Positions 18,024-26,238 of a stretch of 64,000 nt of DNA are shown here, piece after piece; positions within the stretch are counted from its first letter, which is position 1; each line of letters starts with the position of its first letter. Source of the DNA: Chitinophaga varians. Lineage in GTDB: Bacteria > Bacteroidota > Bacteroidia > Chitinophagales > Chitinophagaceae. The position numbers were made by a program, and so were the translations under genes. The notes beneath the pieces are model-generated. The model did no database searches and was not told the DNA's origin. It saw nothing but the letters and a program-made list of their open reading frames with translations. The stretch is taken from assembly GCF_014529945.1 (NCBI RefSeq), contig NZ_JACVFB010000005.1, positions 248,001 through 312,000 on the forward strand, in the 5' to 3' direction.

Positions 18024-18056
18024 CTTGGGACTACTCATAGAATAGTGGTATTTTTG
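18024..18056 (+). promoter_or_regulatory. Candidate promoter for queD
   Basis: TATTTTTG at 18049-18056 matches the Bacteroidota -7 element TAnnTTTG exactly; CTTG at 18024-18027 is a -33-like element with a 21-nt spacer. The predicted start of transcription lies about 12 nt before the queD ATG. Confidence 0.5.
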
Positions 18057-18074
18057 CGAAAATTTTTTGCAATA

Positions 18075-18488
18075 ATGATTTATTTAACGCGAGTAGAGAA
18101 CTTTAATGCAGCGCATAAGTTATCTAACCCGGCATGGAGCGCAGAAAAGAACGAGGAAGTATTCGGAAAATGTGCCAATGTTAACTGGCATGGTCATAAC
18201 TACGAATTGCATGTAACCATCAAAGGTAACCCTGATCCGGAAACCGGGTTTGTGTTCAATGCCAAGACTTTAGGTGTGATTATCCGGGATGCTGTTATTG
18301 AAAAGATAGACCATCGGAACCTCAATCTGGATGTGGATTTTATGGCAGGTAAGTTTACCTCTGCCGAAAATCTCGCTATTGCCATCTGGGACCAGTTGAC
18401 CCCGCATTTACCTGCGGAAGTACAGCTGCACTGCATCAAGCTGTATGAAACTCCCCGTATATACGTAGAATATTACGGCGGCAAATAA
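18075..18488 (+). CDS. queD: 6-carboxytetrahydropterin synthase QueD (6-pyruvoyl-tetrahydropterin synthase family)
   Basis: 137-aa enzyme converting dihydroneopterin triphosphate to 6-carboxytetrahydropterin on the way to queuosine and other 7-deazaguanines. Zinc ligands appear as H14 (FNAAHKL) and H39/H41 (WHGHNYEL), the catalytic Cys as C33 in FGKC, and the substrate-binding Glu in YETPRIYVEY. Start ATG 18075 was chosen because MIYLTRVENFNAAH matches the family; upstream codons are AT-rich leader. folE follows 84 nt downstream and makes its substrate; queE is at 62973. A eukaryote-like PTPS role is an alternative. Confidence 0.88.
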   Translation: MIYLTRVENFNAAHKLSNPAWSAEKNEEVFGKCANVNWHGHNYELHVTIKGNPDPETGFVFNAKTLGVIIRDAVIEKIDHRNLNLDVDFMAGKFTSAENLAIAIWDQLTPHLPAEVQLHCIKLYETPRIYVEYYGGK

Positions 18489-18572
18489 TATTGCCCACGC
18501 CTCATAGTATGACTTTGCGCAGTATTGGCAGGTGCGGGAAAGCATTTGGAATTTGAATAAAATCATATAAGA

Positions 18573-19160
18573 ATGGCGTATAATAAGGTTGAAAGTTACG
18601 ATGAAAAGATCACGTCCGGTCTTGTAAAGAACTATAAAGAGTGCCTGGAACTGCTCGGTGAAGATGCTGAAAGGGAAGGGCTTCTGAAGACACCGGAAAG
18701 GATGGCCAAAGCGATGCAGTTCCTCACACAGGGTTATCAGCTGGATGCCAGGGAAATCCTGAACGGTGCCAAGTTCACGGAAGCCTACAGTGAAATGGTG
18801 ATCGTAAAAGATATAGAACTGTATTCCATGTGCGAGCATCATATGCTGCCTTTCTTCGGCAAAGCGCACGTGGCTTATATTCCCAATGGCTATATCACCG
18901 GTCTGAGCAAACTGGCCCGCGTGGTGGACGTATATGCCCGCAGGCTCCAGGTGCAGGAAAGGATGACACACCAGATCCTGGACGCTATCCAGGAAACACT
19001 GCAGCCGCAAGGTGTGGCAGTCGTCATCGAAGCACAGCACCTCTGCATGATGATGCGTGGGGTGTCCAAACAGAATTCCGTTACCACCACTTCCGCTTTC
19101 AGCGGCCAATTCCAGGATGGTACCACCAGAAGTGAATTCATGAAACTAATTGGCAGATAA
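18573..19160 (+). CDS. folE: GTP cyclohydrolase I FolE
   Basis: 195-aa enzyme that converts GTP to 7,8-dihydroneopterin triphosphate, the shared precursor of folate and 7-deazaguanines. Zinc ligands are visible as C87 and H90 in [14 protein letters not shown] and C157 in HLCMMMRGV, with the core [20 protein letters not shown]. Position directly after queD suggests that here it feeds QueD, though folate use is equally possible. A strong terminator follows. Confidence 0.97.
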   Translation: MAYNKVESYDEKITSGLVKNYKECLELLGEDAEREGLLKTPERMAKAMQFLTQGYQLDAREILNGAKFTEAYSEMVIVKDIELYSMCEHHMLPFFGKAHVAYIPNGYITGLSKLARVVDVYARRLQVQERMTHQILDAIQETLQPQGVAVVIEAQHLCMMMRGVSKQNSVTTTSAFSGQFQDGTTRSEFMKLIGR

Positions 19161-19179
19161 TCCTTTTACGGACAAATGA

Positions 19180-19216
19180 AAAATGGTTTAACCGGCAACC
19201 GGTTAAACCATTTTTT
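19180..19216 (+). terminator. Intrinsic terminator after folE
   Basis: Perfect 16-bp stem (19180-19195 / 19199-19214) with a 3-nt loop and a T-run to 19216, 20 nt after the folE stop codon. Confidence 0.92.
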
Positions 19217-19284
19217 GTTTTAATGCTTTTTTGATGCAGCTTTGCAGCACCCGTAATAATTCTTTATTAAATTCTAATTGATTG

Positions 19285-19292
19285 TATATTTG
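19285..19292 (+). promoter_or_regulatory. Candidate -7 promoter element for fabD
   Basis: TATATTTG matches TAnnTTTG exactly and lies 43 nt before the fabD ATG. No convincing -33 TTTG is present at the usual distance. Confidence 0.4.
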
Positions 19293-19334
19293 AATTATTT
19301 TTCATTTGATATAAACACTTCAATATAAGCAACC

Positions 19335-20225
19335 ATGAAGCATGCATATGTATTTCCCGGGCAGGCATCACAATTTCCGGGTATGGGCAAAAACCTGTAC
19401 GACACCAATGCTAACGCAAAGGAACTGTTTGAGAAAGCCAACGAAATCCTGGGATTCCGCATCTCTGATGTAATGTTTACCGGCACTGAGGAAGACCTGA
19501 AACAAACAAAAGTAACACAGCCGGCGGTATTCCTGCATGCTGTTGTCGCTTTCCTGACCTCCGAACATTCACAACCGGAAATGGTAGCCGGCCACTCCCT
19601 CGGCGAATTTTCCGCGCTGGTAGCCAACGGTGTACTGTCTTTTGAAGAAGCCCTGCGCCTGGTAGCTATCAGAGCGAATGCGATGCAGAAAGCGTGTGAA
19701 CAACAACCATCTACCATGGCCGTTATCCTCGGTATGGAAGATGCGAAAGTAGAAGAAATTTGTGCTAAAGTAGCCGCAGAGACCAATGAAGTGGTAGTAC
19801 CGGCCAACTATAACAGCCCGGGTCAACTGGTGATCTCCGGCACCCTGAAAGCGGTGGAGACTGCCTGCGCGGAGTTAAAAGCTGCCGGTGCCAAAAGAGC
19901 GATGATCCTGCCGGTAGGTGGTGCTTTCCACTCTCCGCTGATGGAGTCTGCCCGCGAAGAACTGAAAGCTGCGATCGAAAAGGCAGTGTTCAACACCCCC
20001 AGCTGCCCGGTTTATCAGAACGTGGTGGCCGCCGCCGTGACTGATCCTGCTCAGATCAAACAAAACCTGATTGACCAGCTCACCGGCCCGGTAAAATGGA
20101 GCCAGTCTGTATTGGCCATGGTAGCCGACGGTGCCACTGAATTCACAGAAGTGGGTCCCGGTAAAGTATTACAGGGATTGGTGCAGAAAATTGCCAAAGA
20201 AGTAACTGTTAACGGAATCAGCTAA
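19335..20225 (+). CDS. fabD: Malonyl-CoA:ACP transacylase FabD
   Basis: 296-aa enzyme that loads malonyl groups onto acyl carrier protein for fatty acid synthesis. FPGQASQFPGMG at the start, the nucleophile elbow GHSLGE with Ser88, and the catalytic His in GGAFHSPLM (about 197) identify it. It stands alone here, flanked upstream by a terminator and downstream by a nested inverted repeat; fabH is about 10 kb away on the other strand. Confidence 0.97.
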   Translation: MKHAYVFPGQASQFPGMGKNLYDTNANAKELFEKANEILGFRISDVMFTGTEEDLKQTKVTQPAVFLHAVVAFLTSEHSQPEMVAGHSLGEFSALVANGVLSFEEALRLVAIRANAMQKACEQQPSTMAVILGMEDAKVEEICAKVAAETNEVVVPANYNSPGQLVISGTLKAVETACAELKAAGAKRAMILPVGGAFHSPLMESAREELKAAIEKAVFNTPSCPVYQNVVAAAVTDPAQIKQNLIDQLTGPVKWSQSVLAMVADGATEFTEVGPGKVLQGLVQKIAKEVTVNGIS

Positions 20226-20244
20226 ACGATTTACGGATTTTCTG

Positions 20245-20337
20245 ATTTTGATATTTAGATATTTAAAATGCAGCGGAGACCACTTTATATCAGGTGATTT
20301 CCGCTGCATTTTTAATATCAAAATATCTAAATAACCT
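20245..20337. repeat. Nested inverted repeat between fabD and a convergent GNAT gene
   Basis: The inner hairpin has a perfect 13-bp stem AAAATGCAGCGGA (20265-20277) / TCCGCTGCATTTT (20300-20312), with T and A runs outside. The outer arms are AT-rich inverted words: ATTTTGATATTTAGATATTT on the left and, on the right, ATATCAAAATATCTAAAT, imperfectly aligned. The element fills most of the 117-nt gap between the stop codons of two convergent genes and probably terminates transcription in both directions. Confidence 0.75.
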
Positions 20338-20342
20338 AATGA

Positions 20343-21194
20343 CTAAATCTCTATCGCCATCTCATACTGAGACAGAAAGTGTTGGAGTCCTGACTTTTCG
20401 AGAAAAGCGCCTATCTCCGGATTTTTTTCATCAATGTTGATAATGCTCATTGGGCCATTCAGCGCTGTGGACACATGTTGCAGCAGCGTGCTGCCAACAC
20501 CACGCCTACGGAAGCCCGGATGTACAGCGATATTACGGATACGCCTACTCTCTTTATGTACACTGATGAAGCCGGCTGTTTGTCCGTCCAGCGTGGCCTC
20601 GAAAGTAACCGTGGCCGGATATTCCCTTTGTATGCTGGCAACGGAGTTGCTCCACGCAGGTGTCATATCCATGAACGTGTTCAGTACAGCCCATTCAGGC
20701 TGCTCGGTTTCCCGGATGGTAATACCTGGCGTGGTGTTATGAACGGTTACGGTTCCTTTGTAGCAGTGGAATGTGCGCAGTTTGTGAAACCCGCTGTTCG
20801 TATAGGCTTTAATGGCTGGAAGGTTAGAGCTGATTACTTCCAGTATTATTTTCCGGATGCCTGCCTCTTTATAACGCGGAATAAATTGCTGATACATTTT
20901 CTGTATCAGGTGCTGGCCGCGGTAGGCGGGTGTTACGCCGGTGCCGCCATTATACAATACAGCAGGATGTGCTTCATGGTCTGTGCCATGCAGGATAAAT
21001 GCGCCAAGGTCGTTTCTGTTGAAAGCGCCGATAGACCACTCCCGGCGGAGGTTTTCAGCTTTCATTTTCTGCTCAAGGATAGAGGGGGTCAGGTGCATCG
21101 GCACGATGTAATCGCTGAATGCTTCGTTGAACGTATGGCTGAGGGTTTCGGTGGATTCTCCCCGGAGGTCTCTGAAATCGTGAAGAAAAATCAT
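20343..21194 (-). CDS. Tandem-domain GNAT N-acetyltransferase
   Basis: 283-aa protein with two GNAT-like halves. The first (about 1-145) has an acetyl-CoA pyrophosphate-binding-type loop YRGQHLIQKMY after VTPAYRG; the second (about 155-283) has the canonical RNIAVHPGFRRRGVGSTLL. Substrate unknown. It lies downstream of a GNAT and a serine hydrolase on the same strand but behind a terminator hairpin whose T-run ends 3 nt before this ATG, so expression may be separate or attenuated. Confidence 0.8.
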   Translation of the reverse strand: MIFLHDFRDLRGESTETLSHTFNEAFSDYIVPMHLTPSILEQKMKAENLRREWSIGAFNRNDLGAFILHGTDHEAHPAVLYNGGTGVTPAYRGQHLIQKMYQQFIPRYKEAGIRKIILEVISSNLPAIKAYTNSGFHKLRTFHCYKGTVTVHNTTPGITIRETEQPEWAVLNTFMDMTPAWSNSVASIQREYPATVTFEATLDGQTAGFISVHKESRRIRNIAVHPGFRRRGVGSTLLQHVSTALNGPMSIINIDEKNPEIGAFLEKSGLQHFLSQYEMAIEI

Positions 21195-21197
21195 GAT

Positions 21198-21240
21198 AAA
21201 AAATGTATGTCATCAATATTAACGATGATTGATGACATAC
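21198..21240 (-). terminator. Intrinsic terminator between two GNAT genes
   Basis: Perfect 13-bp stem GTATGTCATCAAT (21205-21217) / ATTGATGACATAC (21228-21240) with a 10-nt loop. In the minus direction the stem is followed by a T-rich run (21198-21203). It ends the hydrolase-GNAT unit and abuts the start codon of the next gene. Confidence 0.8.
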
Positions 21241-21267
21241 GGGATGAGAATATTATAAACGGGAAGT

Positions 21268-21738
21268 TTATGATAACTCGATGCTTACGTTTACCCACTC
21301 CGGATCAAATTTGGCGGCGTATTTTTTATAGAAGTTGATGGCGGGTTCGTTCCATTCCAGTACCTGCCAGAGAACGCCACTGTATTGCCTTTCCTTAGCT
21401 TCTTCGATGATGCGGTCCAGCAGCAGTTTGCCAATACCTTTGCCGCGCCATTGTTCTGTCACGATCAGGTCTTCCATGTACAAACGGCAACCTTTCCAGG
21501 TAGAGTAGCGGATGTAAAACAGGGCAAATCCTACCACCAGTTCTTTACCGTCTGCATCGGAGGCGGTGGCTACAAAAGCCTTCCATACCGGGCTGGCGCC
21601 AAAGCCGGCCTCTTCAAAGTGAGCGAGGCTTACCGTTACTTCCTGTGGGGCTTTTTCAAATTCTGCCAGCTCCCGGATAAGTTCCATCAACCGGGGACAA
21701 TCTTCTTTTCGTGCAATCCTTAACGTTATATCTGCCAT
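21268..21738 (-). CDS. GNAT N-acetyltransferase, diamine/thialysine acetyltransferase-like
   Basis: 156-aa single-domain GNAT. LRIARKEDCPRLMELIRELAEFEK at the start, MEDLIVTEQWRGKGIGKLLL (acetyl-CoA loop) and WQVLEWNEPAINFYKKYAAK at the end follow the pattern of the spermidine/spermine (SSAT) and thialysine acetyltransferase branch, so a small amine substrate is likely but unproven. Start ATG 21738 (MADITLRIA) is 11 nt after the upstream hydrolase stop; earlier in-frame codons would overlap that gene. Confidence 0.8.
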   Translation of the reverse strand: MADITLRIARKEDCPRLMELIRELAEFEKAPQEVTVSLAHFEEAGFGASPVWKAFVATASDADGKELVVGFALFYIRYSTWKGCRLYMEDLIVTEQWRGKGIGKLLLDRIIEEAKERQYSGVLWQVLEWNEPAINFYKKYAAKFDPEWVNVSIELS

Positions 21739-21749
21739 ATGGTGTTTGT

Positions 21750-22889
21750 TTACATGAGTGAGTCCGCGATTTGTTTCAGCACTTCCGGCCACCAGTCTAT
21801 CTGCCCCCATTTTTTGCCAAAACGTACGATGACGGCCTGTTTTCGGGGGGAGATATAGATCAGCTGGCCTTTTACGCCTAACGCAAAATAATCAAAATTA
21901 TGAGGATCTGTTTGGTATCCCCACCAGAGGTACTTGTAATATCCATGCGGGCTGCCGGCCCATTTACAGAGTGGCGGCATCATGCGCGACAGATACGTTT
22001 GGGTGTCGGGCATATGTACAGGCCTGCTGGTAGACTCCTGCATCCAGTCGGCCGGAATAATGGAGCGGCCATTCAGTTGCCCATTTTGCAGGCACAACTG
22101 CCCGAACCGGGCAAAATCGATGGCCAGTGCGTTGAAGCCACTTTCCATTTTCGCGAAGCCGGAGTGACGGCTGTCCATGCTCCAGGAGGCGCCGGCTTCG
22201 GCGCCCATAGGTTGCCAGATTTTTTCACTGAAATAGGCCGGTACGGATTGTCCTGTTGATTTTTCGAGGATCATGCCCAGCAACAGGAGATTGTAATTGT
22301 TGTAGTGATACACCGTGCCGGGTGTTTCTATGAGCTTCGCTTTCAACGCCTGCTCGCGCAGGCGGAGGCCATAATACACGCGGGCATCGTCTGTCCACGG
22401 AAACACCCCCTCCCTGTAATCCAGCCCGGAGCACATCTGCAGGAGATGGGAGATGGTGATCTGGTCGGGTCCGTGCCGATCGAAAGCCGGGAGGTAACGG
22501 GCCACAGGATCGTGTACGGAATGAATGGCCCCTTCGGCGATAGCGATGCCGACGAGCGTCGAAGTCATGGACTTGGCCGCAGAAAAGGACGTGTTGACAG
22601 ATGTCCGTTGATAGCCATTGAGATACTGTTCATATAGGACCTGGCCATGTTGCAGCACGATGCAGGCCGTGGTGCCGGTGTGGGCCAGCAGGTCGGGAAG
22701 CCTGCCTTGTTTTGGCTGCCCCCTGAATTTCCAGGAGACAGTGGGCAGTGGCATTTTTTCCGGGGCCGCTTCCAGCGGGAGAATAGTGTTGCCATTGGCA
22801 ATAGAGGCATTGGCAAAGCGTTTGTAGTCGTCGATCTTCGGGATATTCCAACACACACAGCGACAGAGGTAAGTGAGCGTATCCATCAT
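21750..22889 (-). CDS. Serine hydrolase of the class C beta-lactamase / esterase family
   Basis: 379-aa serine hydrolase with the SxxK motif S103-A-A-K106 in FSAAKSMTSTLVG, the second motif YNN in TVYHYNNYNLL, and a C-terminal GVKGQLIYISP that stands where the third motif is found. No signal peptide is obvious, so the protein may be cytoplasmic, unlike secreted AmpC. Family members act as esterases, D-aminopeptidases or 6-aminohexanoate-dimer hydrolases; substrate unknown. An SSAT-like GNAT follows after 11 nt, suggesting an operon. A second ATG at 22886 is an equal start candidate. Confidence 0.85.
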   Translation of the reverse strand: MMDTLTYLCRCVCWNIPKIDDYKRFANASIANGNTILPLEAAPEKMPLPTVSWKFRGQPKQGRLPDLLAHTGTTACIVLQHGQVLYEQYLNGYQRTSVNTSFSAAKSMTSTLVGIAIAEGAIHSVHDPVARYLPAFDRHGPDQITISHLLQMCSGLDYREGVFPWTDDARVYYGLRLREQALKAKLIETPGTVYHYNNYNLLLLGMILEKSTGQSVPAYFSEKIWQPMGAEAGASWSMDSRHSGFAKMESGFNALAIDFARFGQLCLQNGQLNGRSIIPADWMQESTSRPVHMPDTQTYLSRMMPPLCKWAGSPHGYYKYLWWGYQTDPHNFDYFALGVKGQLIYISPRKQAVIVRFGKKWGQIDWWPEVLKQIADSLM

Positions 22890-22987
22890 ATTTCAGGTTA
22901 GGGATGGCAAAGATCGCAAGTAAATTGACAAACAATATTGTAATTTGTTGAAGAATCATTAGGATTTGAATAAATAACCTTTTGTCC

Positions 22988-23479
22988 ATGAAAGAGATCC
23001 TGGTGCGGTTCGCATCCTATAACCACTGGGCTAATCAACAGCTGGTGGCCGTCATGTTGAAGCTGAATGCAGCGCAGGTCATGGAGGACCTTGGAGGTAG
23101 CTTTTCTTCCCTGTTTAACACGGTCTGTCATGTATGGTGCCGGGAGAGTATCTGGTACCAGCGGTTGCAGCTGACGGAGCAGCCGGTAGACCCTACGGCG
23201 GCTTTTAGCGGTACTTTTGCGGAGGCTTGCGAGGCCTGGCTGCGGCAGTCGCTTCAGCTGCAGGAATGGGTGAAACAGGCTACTGAAGCGAGATTGAGCC
23301 ATACCATCGCGTTTACGCCCCGTAAAGGGGAGCAGGTAAAGTTGCCGGTACAGGACGCCGTGATTGATACCTGCAACCATAGCACTTTTCACCGCGGACA
23401 GCTGGTACATATGCTGCGTCAGCTGGGTGTTAACCGCATTCCTGCTACCGATTACCACCGCTTTAAGCCTAAAAAGTAG
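22988..23479 (+). CDS. DinB family protein
   Basis: 163-aa four-helix-bundle protein of the DinB/YfiT superfamily, putative metal-dependent hydrolases or thiol transferases. The three metal-ligand histidines of the family are visible: one in NTVCHVWCRESIW and two in HSTFHRGQLVHMLRQLG. ATG 22988 was chosen over a TTG 6 nt upstream. It is divergent from the serine hydrolase gene (98-nt gap). Specific function unknown. Confidence 0.82.
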   Translation: MKEILVRFASYNHWANQQLVAVMLKLNAAQVMEDLGGSFSSLFNTVCHVWCRESIWYQRLQLTEQPVDPTAAFSGTFAEACEAWLRQSLQLQEWVKQATEARLSHTIAFTPRKGEQVKLPVQDAVIDTCNHSTFHRGQLVHMLRQLGVNRIPATDYHRFKPKK

Positions 23480-23528
23480 GCGATTTATATTATTTTTACC
23501 TCCTATACGCAGGAAAAAATTCCGTTTT

Positions 23529-24224
23529 ATGAATGCTGCTTCTTTTTATGCCCAAGCCCCGAAACACCTGGTGGCAGTAGACTGTATCATCTTTGGTTTT
23601 GACGAAGGAAAGCTGAAGTTATTGGTGATGAAACGAAAAGTGGCTCCCATGGAGGGCGAATGGTCGTTGGTAGGTGGTTTTGTGCAGGCGGAAGAAAGTA
23701 CCGACGATGCTGCGGGACGGGTACTCAAACTCACCACCGGTCTGGAGAATATCTATATGGACCAGCTGCATTGTTATGGTGAAGTAAATCGTGATACCGG
23801 CGCAAGGGTGATATCTGTGGCTTACTATGCACTTATCCGCATCAGGGACCATGACCGGCCGTTGGCACAGGAACACGGCGCCCACTGGCTGGAACTGCAT
23901 GAAATCCCTACCTTGATATTTGACCATAACCGCATGATCAATGATGCATTGGTACAACTGCGTAACAATGCTCATTTCCATCCTATCGGATTTGAACTGC
24001 TGCCGGAGAAGTTCACCTTGTCGCAGCTCAGAAGCCTGTACGAAGAAATATACCAGAAGACACTTGATAAGCGCAATTTCCGGAAAAAAATACTGTCGCT
24101 GGACGTGATGGAGAAGCTGGAGGAAAAGGACAAAACGTCTTCCAAAAAAGGCGCACACCTGTATCGTTTTGACCCCGCGCGGTATGAAGCACTGATGCGT
24201 AAAGGGCTGGTGTTTGAGATATAG
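23529..24224 (+). CDS. Nudix-related transcriptional regulator (NrtR/AraR-like) with C-terminal winged helix
   Basis: 231-aa protein: Nudix-fold domain (about 10-145) followed by a winged-helix DNA-binding domain (about 150-231, LSQLRSLYEEIYQK, KRNFRKKIL). The Nudix box starts correctly (G50, E56, R64) but the catalytic glutamates are replaced (V65, L68, T69), as in Nudix-derived sugar- or nucleotide-sensing regulators such as NrtR and Bacteroides AraR. It is therefore likely a ligand-responsive regulator, not a hydrolase. No sugar or NAD genes adjoin it, so its target is unknown. Start ATG 23529. Confidence 0.85.
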   Translation: MNAASFYAQAPKHLVAVDCIIFGFDEGKLKLLVMKRKVAPMEGEWSLVGGFVQAEESTDDAAGRVLKLTTGLENIYMDQLHCYGEVNRDTGARVISVAYYALIRIRDHDRPLAQEHGAHWLELHEIPTLIFDHNRMINDALVQLRNNAHFHPIGFELLPEKFTLSQLRSLYEEIYQKTLDKRNFRKKILSLDVMEKLEEKDKTSSKKGAHLYRFDPARYEALMRKGLVFEI

Positions 24225-24308
24225 TCAGTGCCGGATGAAAATGAACAAAATGAACAGCCACGGATGATGCCCGGTTCGCTGTATTATTTTTACTTTTCCG
24301 GTTGAATT

Positions 24309-26237
24309 ATGATGATCCTCAGACGATATATGCTGTTGCATATGTGCTGGTTGTTGTTTGTTTTCCCGACATTGCTGCCTGCGCAGCATAAAGAGATCGG
24401 CAGGATTAAATCACAACTGCCGCATATAGGCGACAGCGTAACCTACGTAGATGCCCTTAACAGACTGGCGGCAGTGTATCAGGCCTGCCAGCTGGACAGC
24501 TGTGGGCGTTACGCGTCTATGGCGCGGGATATGGCCGTCCGCATCGGTTATCCTTCCGGTAAGGCCCGCGCCCTGCGTAATCTGGGGAACTACTACGCAC
24601 TCCGTCCCCACCGTTACCTCTCTTATCTTTTTTATAATGATGCCCTGGACGAAAGCCGAATGGCCGGCGATTCCGTCAATGTATCACAGGTGCTGATGAA
24701 CATAGGCATCTATCACTATTTTACCGGTAAATATGCCTCTGCCAATGATTACGTGACCCAGTCACTGAAACTGACCCATACACTGAAAGAAGACTCGCTG
24801 CACGCCCTTGGGTTGGGCAACTATTACGCGATCAACTACACGGACAGCAGTCATCTCCCGGCGGCTACGAAAGCATTGCAGGAAGCCACTACGCTGGCGG
24901 AGCGTTATCACGATATCCGGGAACTGCTTTATATCCGGTTGCTGCTGGCCAATGAAGATTATATGGCTGAACGGTTTGAAGCTGCCAAACAACGGGTACG
25001 GGAGGTGCTGGACACTGCGATAAGAGACGGCTTTGAATATTATGCCATGCGCGCTTCGATGGAACTGTCGGAGTACAAAAGCCGGCTCAGGGAGCCCGAT
25101 TCATTGGTCTATCTCCAGGATGCGGTCACACATGCTGTTACCGGCGGGTATGTAGGCCTGCTGCTGCCACAGGTGACGCAGCTATACCACTATTTCCAGC
25201 AACAGAAAGATACCTTGCAGGCGGCCCGTTATAGCCGGATAGCCCTGAATATCATGCAACAGCAACAGGATGATATGCAACAGGGGGAAATGGACTATAT
25301 CGCCTATTCACTGCAGGACCAGACACTGGATTCGCTGAAGATGCAGTCAGCGCTGCAGAAAACGGCGCTGCAGAAAACAAGGCTGGCGCAACGCTACTGG
25401 CAATACCTCTTCATATTTGTGGTGGCCATTATCATGCTGCTGATGATACTCACCTGGTTCCTGATCCGCTCGTACCGCTCTTCCCGCCAGCGTTCTGTGA
25501 GGCTTGCCCGGGTGAAGACAGAAATAGTCGCCGCCAACGAAGTGCTGAAAAAAAATGATGACTTTAAAAACAAACTCATCTCCCTGATAGCGCACGATTT
25601 CAGAACACCATTATACAACATAATTGATATCACCGGGTTTGTGAATGAAGATATTCTTACCCCGGAAGATGCTGCCGGTATGGTGATGGAAGTGGAACAA
25701 ACCGCCACCGCCACGCTGACTGTTTTTGAAGAGATCCTGAGCTGGATGCGGACACAGTTGTCAGGTTTTGTATACCGGCCGCATTCCTTTGTGCTGACGG
25801 ATATGCTGGAAGTATCTGCCCGTAATGTACAACATCTGTTGCGCGAAAAAAGTGTTCGTCTGGAACTGCGTATCCCTTCAGGATTGACCGTGCAGGGCGA
25901 TTTCGAAATGCTACAGTTTGTACACCGTAATTTTCTGCATAATGCCATTAAGTTTTCACCGGAAAACGGCACTATAACGATTATGGCTATACGTAAAAAT
26001 GGCTATGTGGAAGTTTTTTTCCGCGACCAGGGACCGGGCATTGATCCGGTGGTGTTACCGGGTCTGTTCACCTACGATAGTGAAAGCTACGCTCACAAGC
26101 GAACGGGCAAAGGTGCGGGACTGGCGTTGATCATATGTCGCGACTTTATTGATAAAATGAAAGGTGATGCCGGCGCTGTGAATAACGACCACGGTGGGAG
26201 CACCTTCTTCTACCGGGTACCGGAAATCGATGTTTAA
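24309..26237 (+). CDS. TPR-containing sensor histidine kinase, apparently active (HK1)
   Basis: 642-aa membrane sensor kinase. Signal peptide (1-25), periplasmic TPR-type helical repeats (about 40-330), coiled coil, one membrane segment (367-388), then a cytoplasmic kinase core. DHp box LIAHDFRTPL with phospho-acceptor His429; N-box HNAIKFS with Asn545; G1 box DQGPGID (573-579); G2 box GKGAGL (600-605). All key catalytic residues are present. No response regulator is nearby. Two paralogues follow directly and lack these residues. The ligand is unknown; TPRs suggest protein-protein sensing. Confidence 0.88.
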   Translation: MMILRRYMLLHMCWLLFVFPTLLPAQHKEIGRIKSQLPHIGDSVTYVDALNRLAAVYQACQLDSCGRYASMARDMAVRIGYPSGKARALRNLGNYYALRPHRYLSYLFYNDALDESRMAGDSVNVSQVLMNIGIYHYFTGKYASANDYVTQSLKLTHTLKEDSLHALGLGNYYAINYTDSSHLPAATKALQEATTLAERYHDIRELLYIRLLLANEDYMAERFEAAKQRVREVLDTAIRDGFEYYAMRASMELSEYKSRLREPDSLVYLQDAVTHAVTGGYVGLLLPQVTQLYHYFQQQKDTLQAARYSRIALNIMQQQQDDMQQGEMDYIAYSLQDQTLDSLKMQSALQKTALQKTRLAQRYWQYLFIFVVAIIMLLMILTWFLIRSYRSSRQRSVRLARVKTEIVAANEVLKKNDDFKNKLISLIAHDFRTPLYNIIDITGFVNEDILTPEDAAGMVMEVEQTATATLTVFEEILSWMRTQLSGFVYRPHSFVLTDMLEVSARNVQHLLREKSVRLELRIPSGLTVQGDFEMLQFVHRNFLHNAIKFSPENGTITIMAIRKNGYVEVFFRDQGPGIDPVVLPGLFTYDSESYAHKRTGKGAGLALIICRDFIDKMKGDAGAVNNDHGGSTFFYRVPEIDV

Positions 26238-26238
26238 A

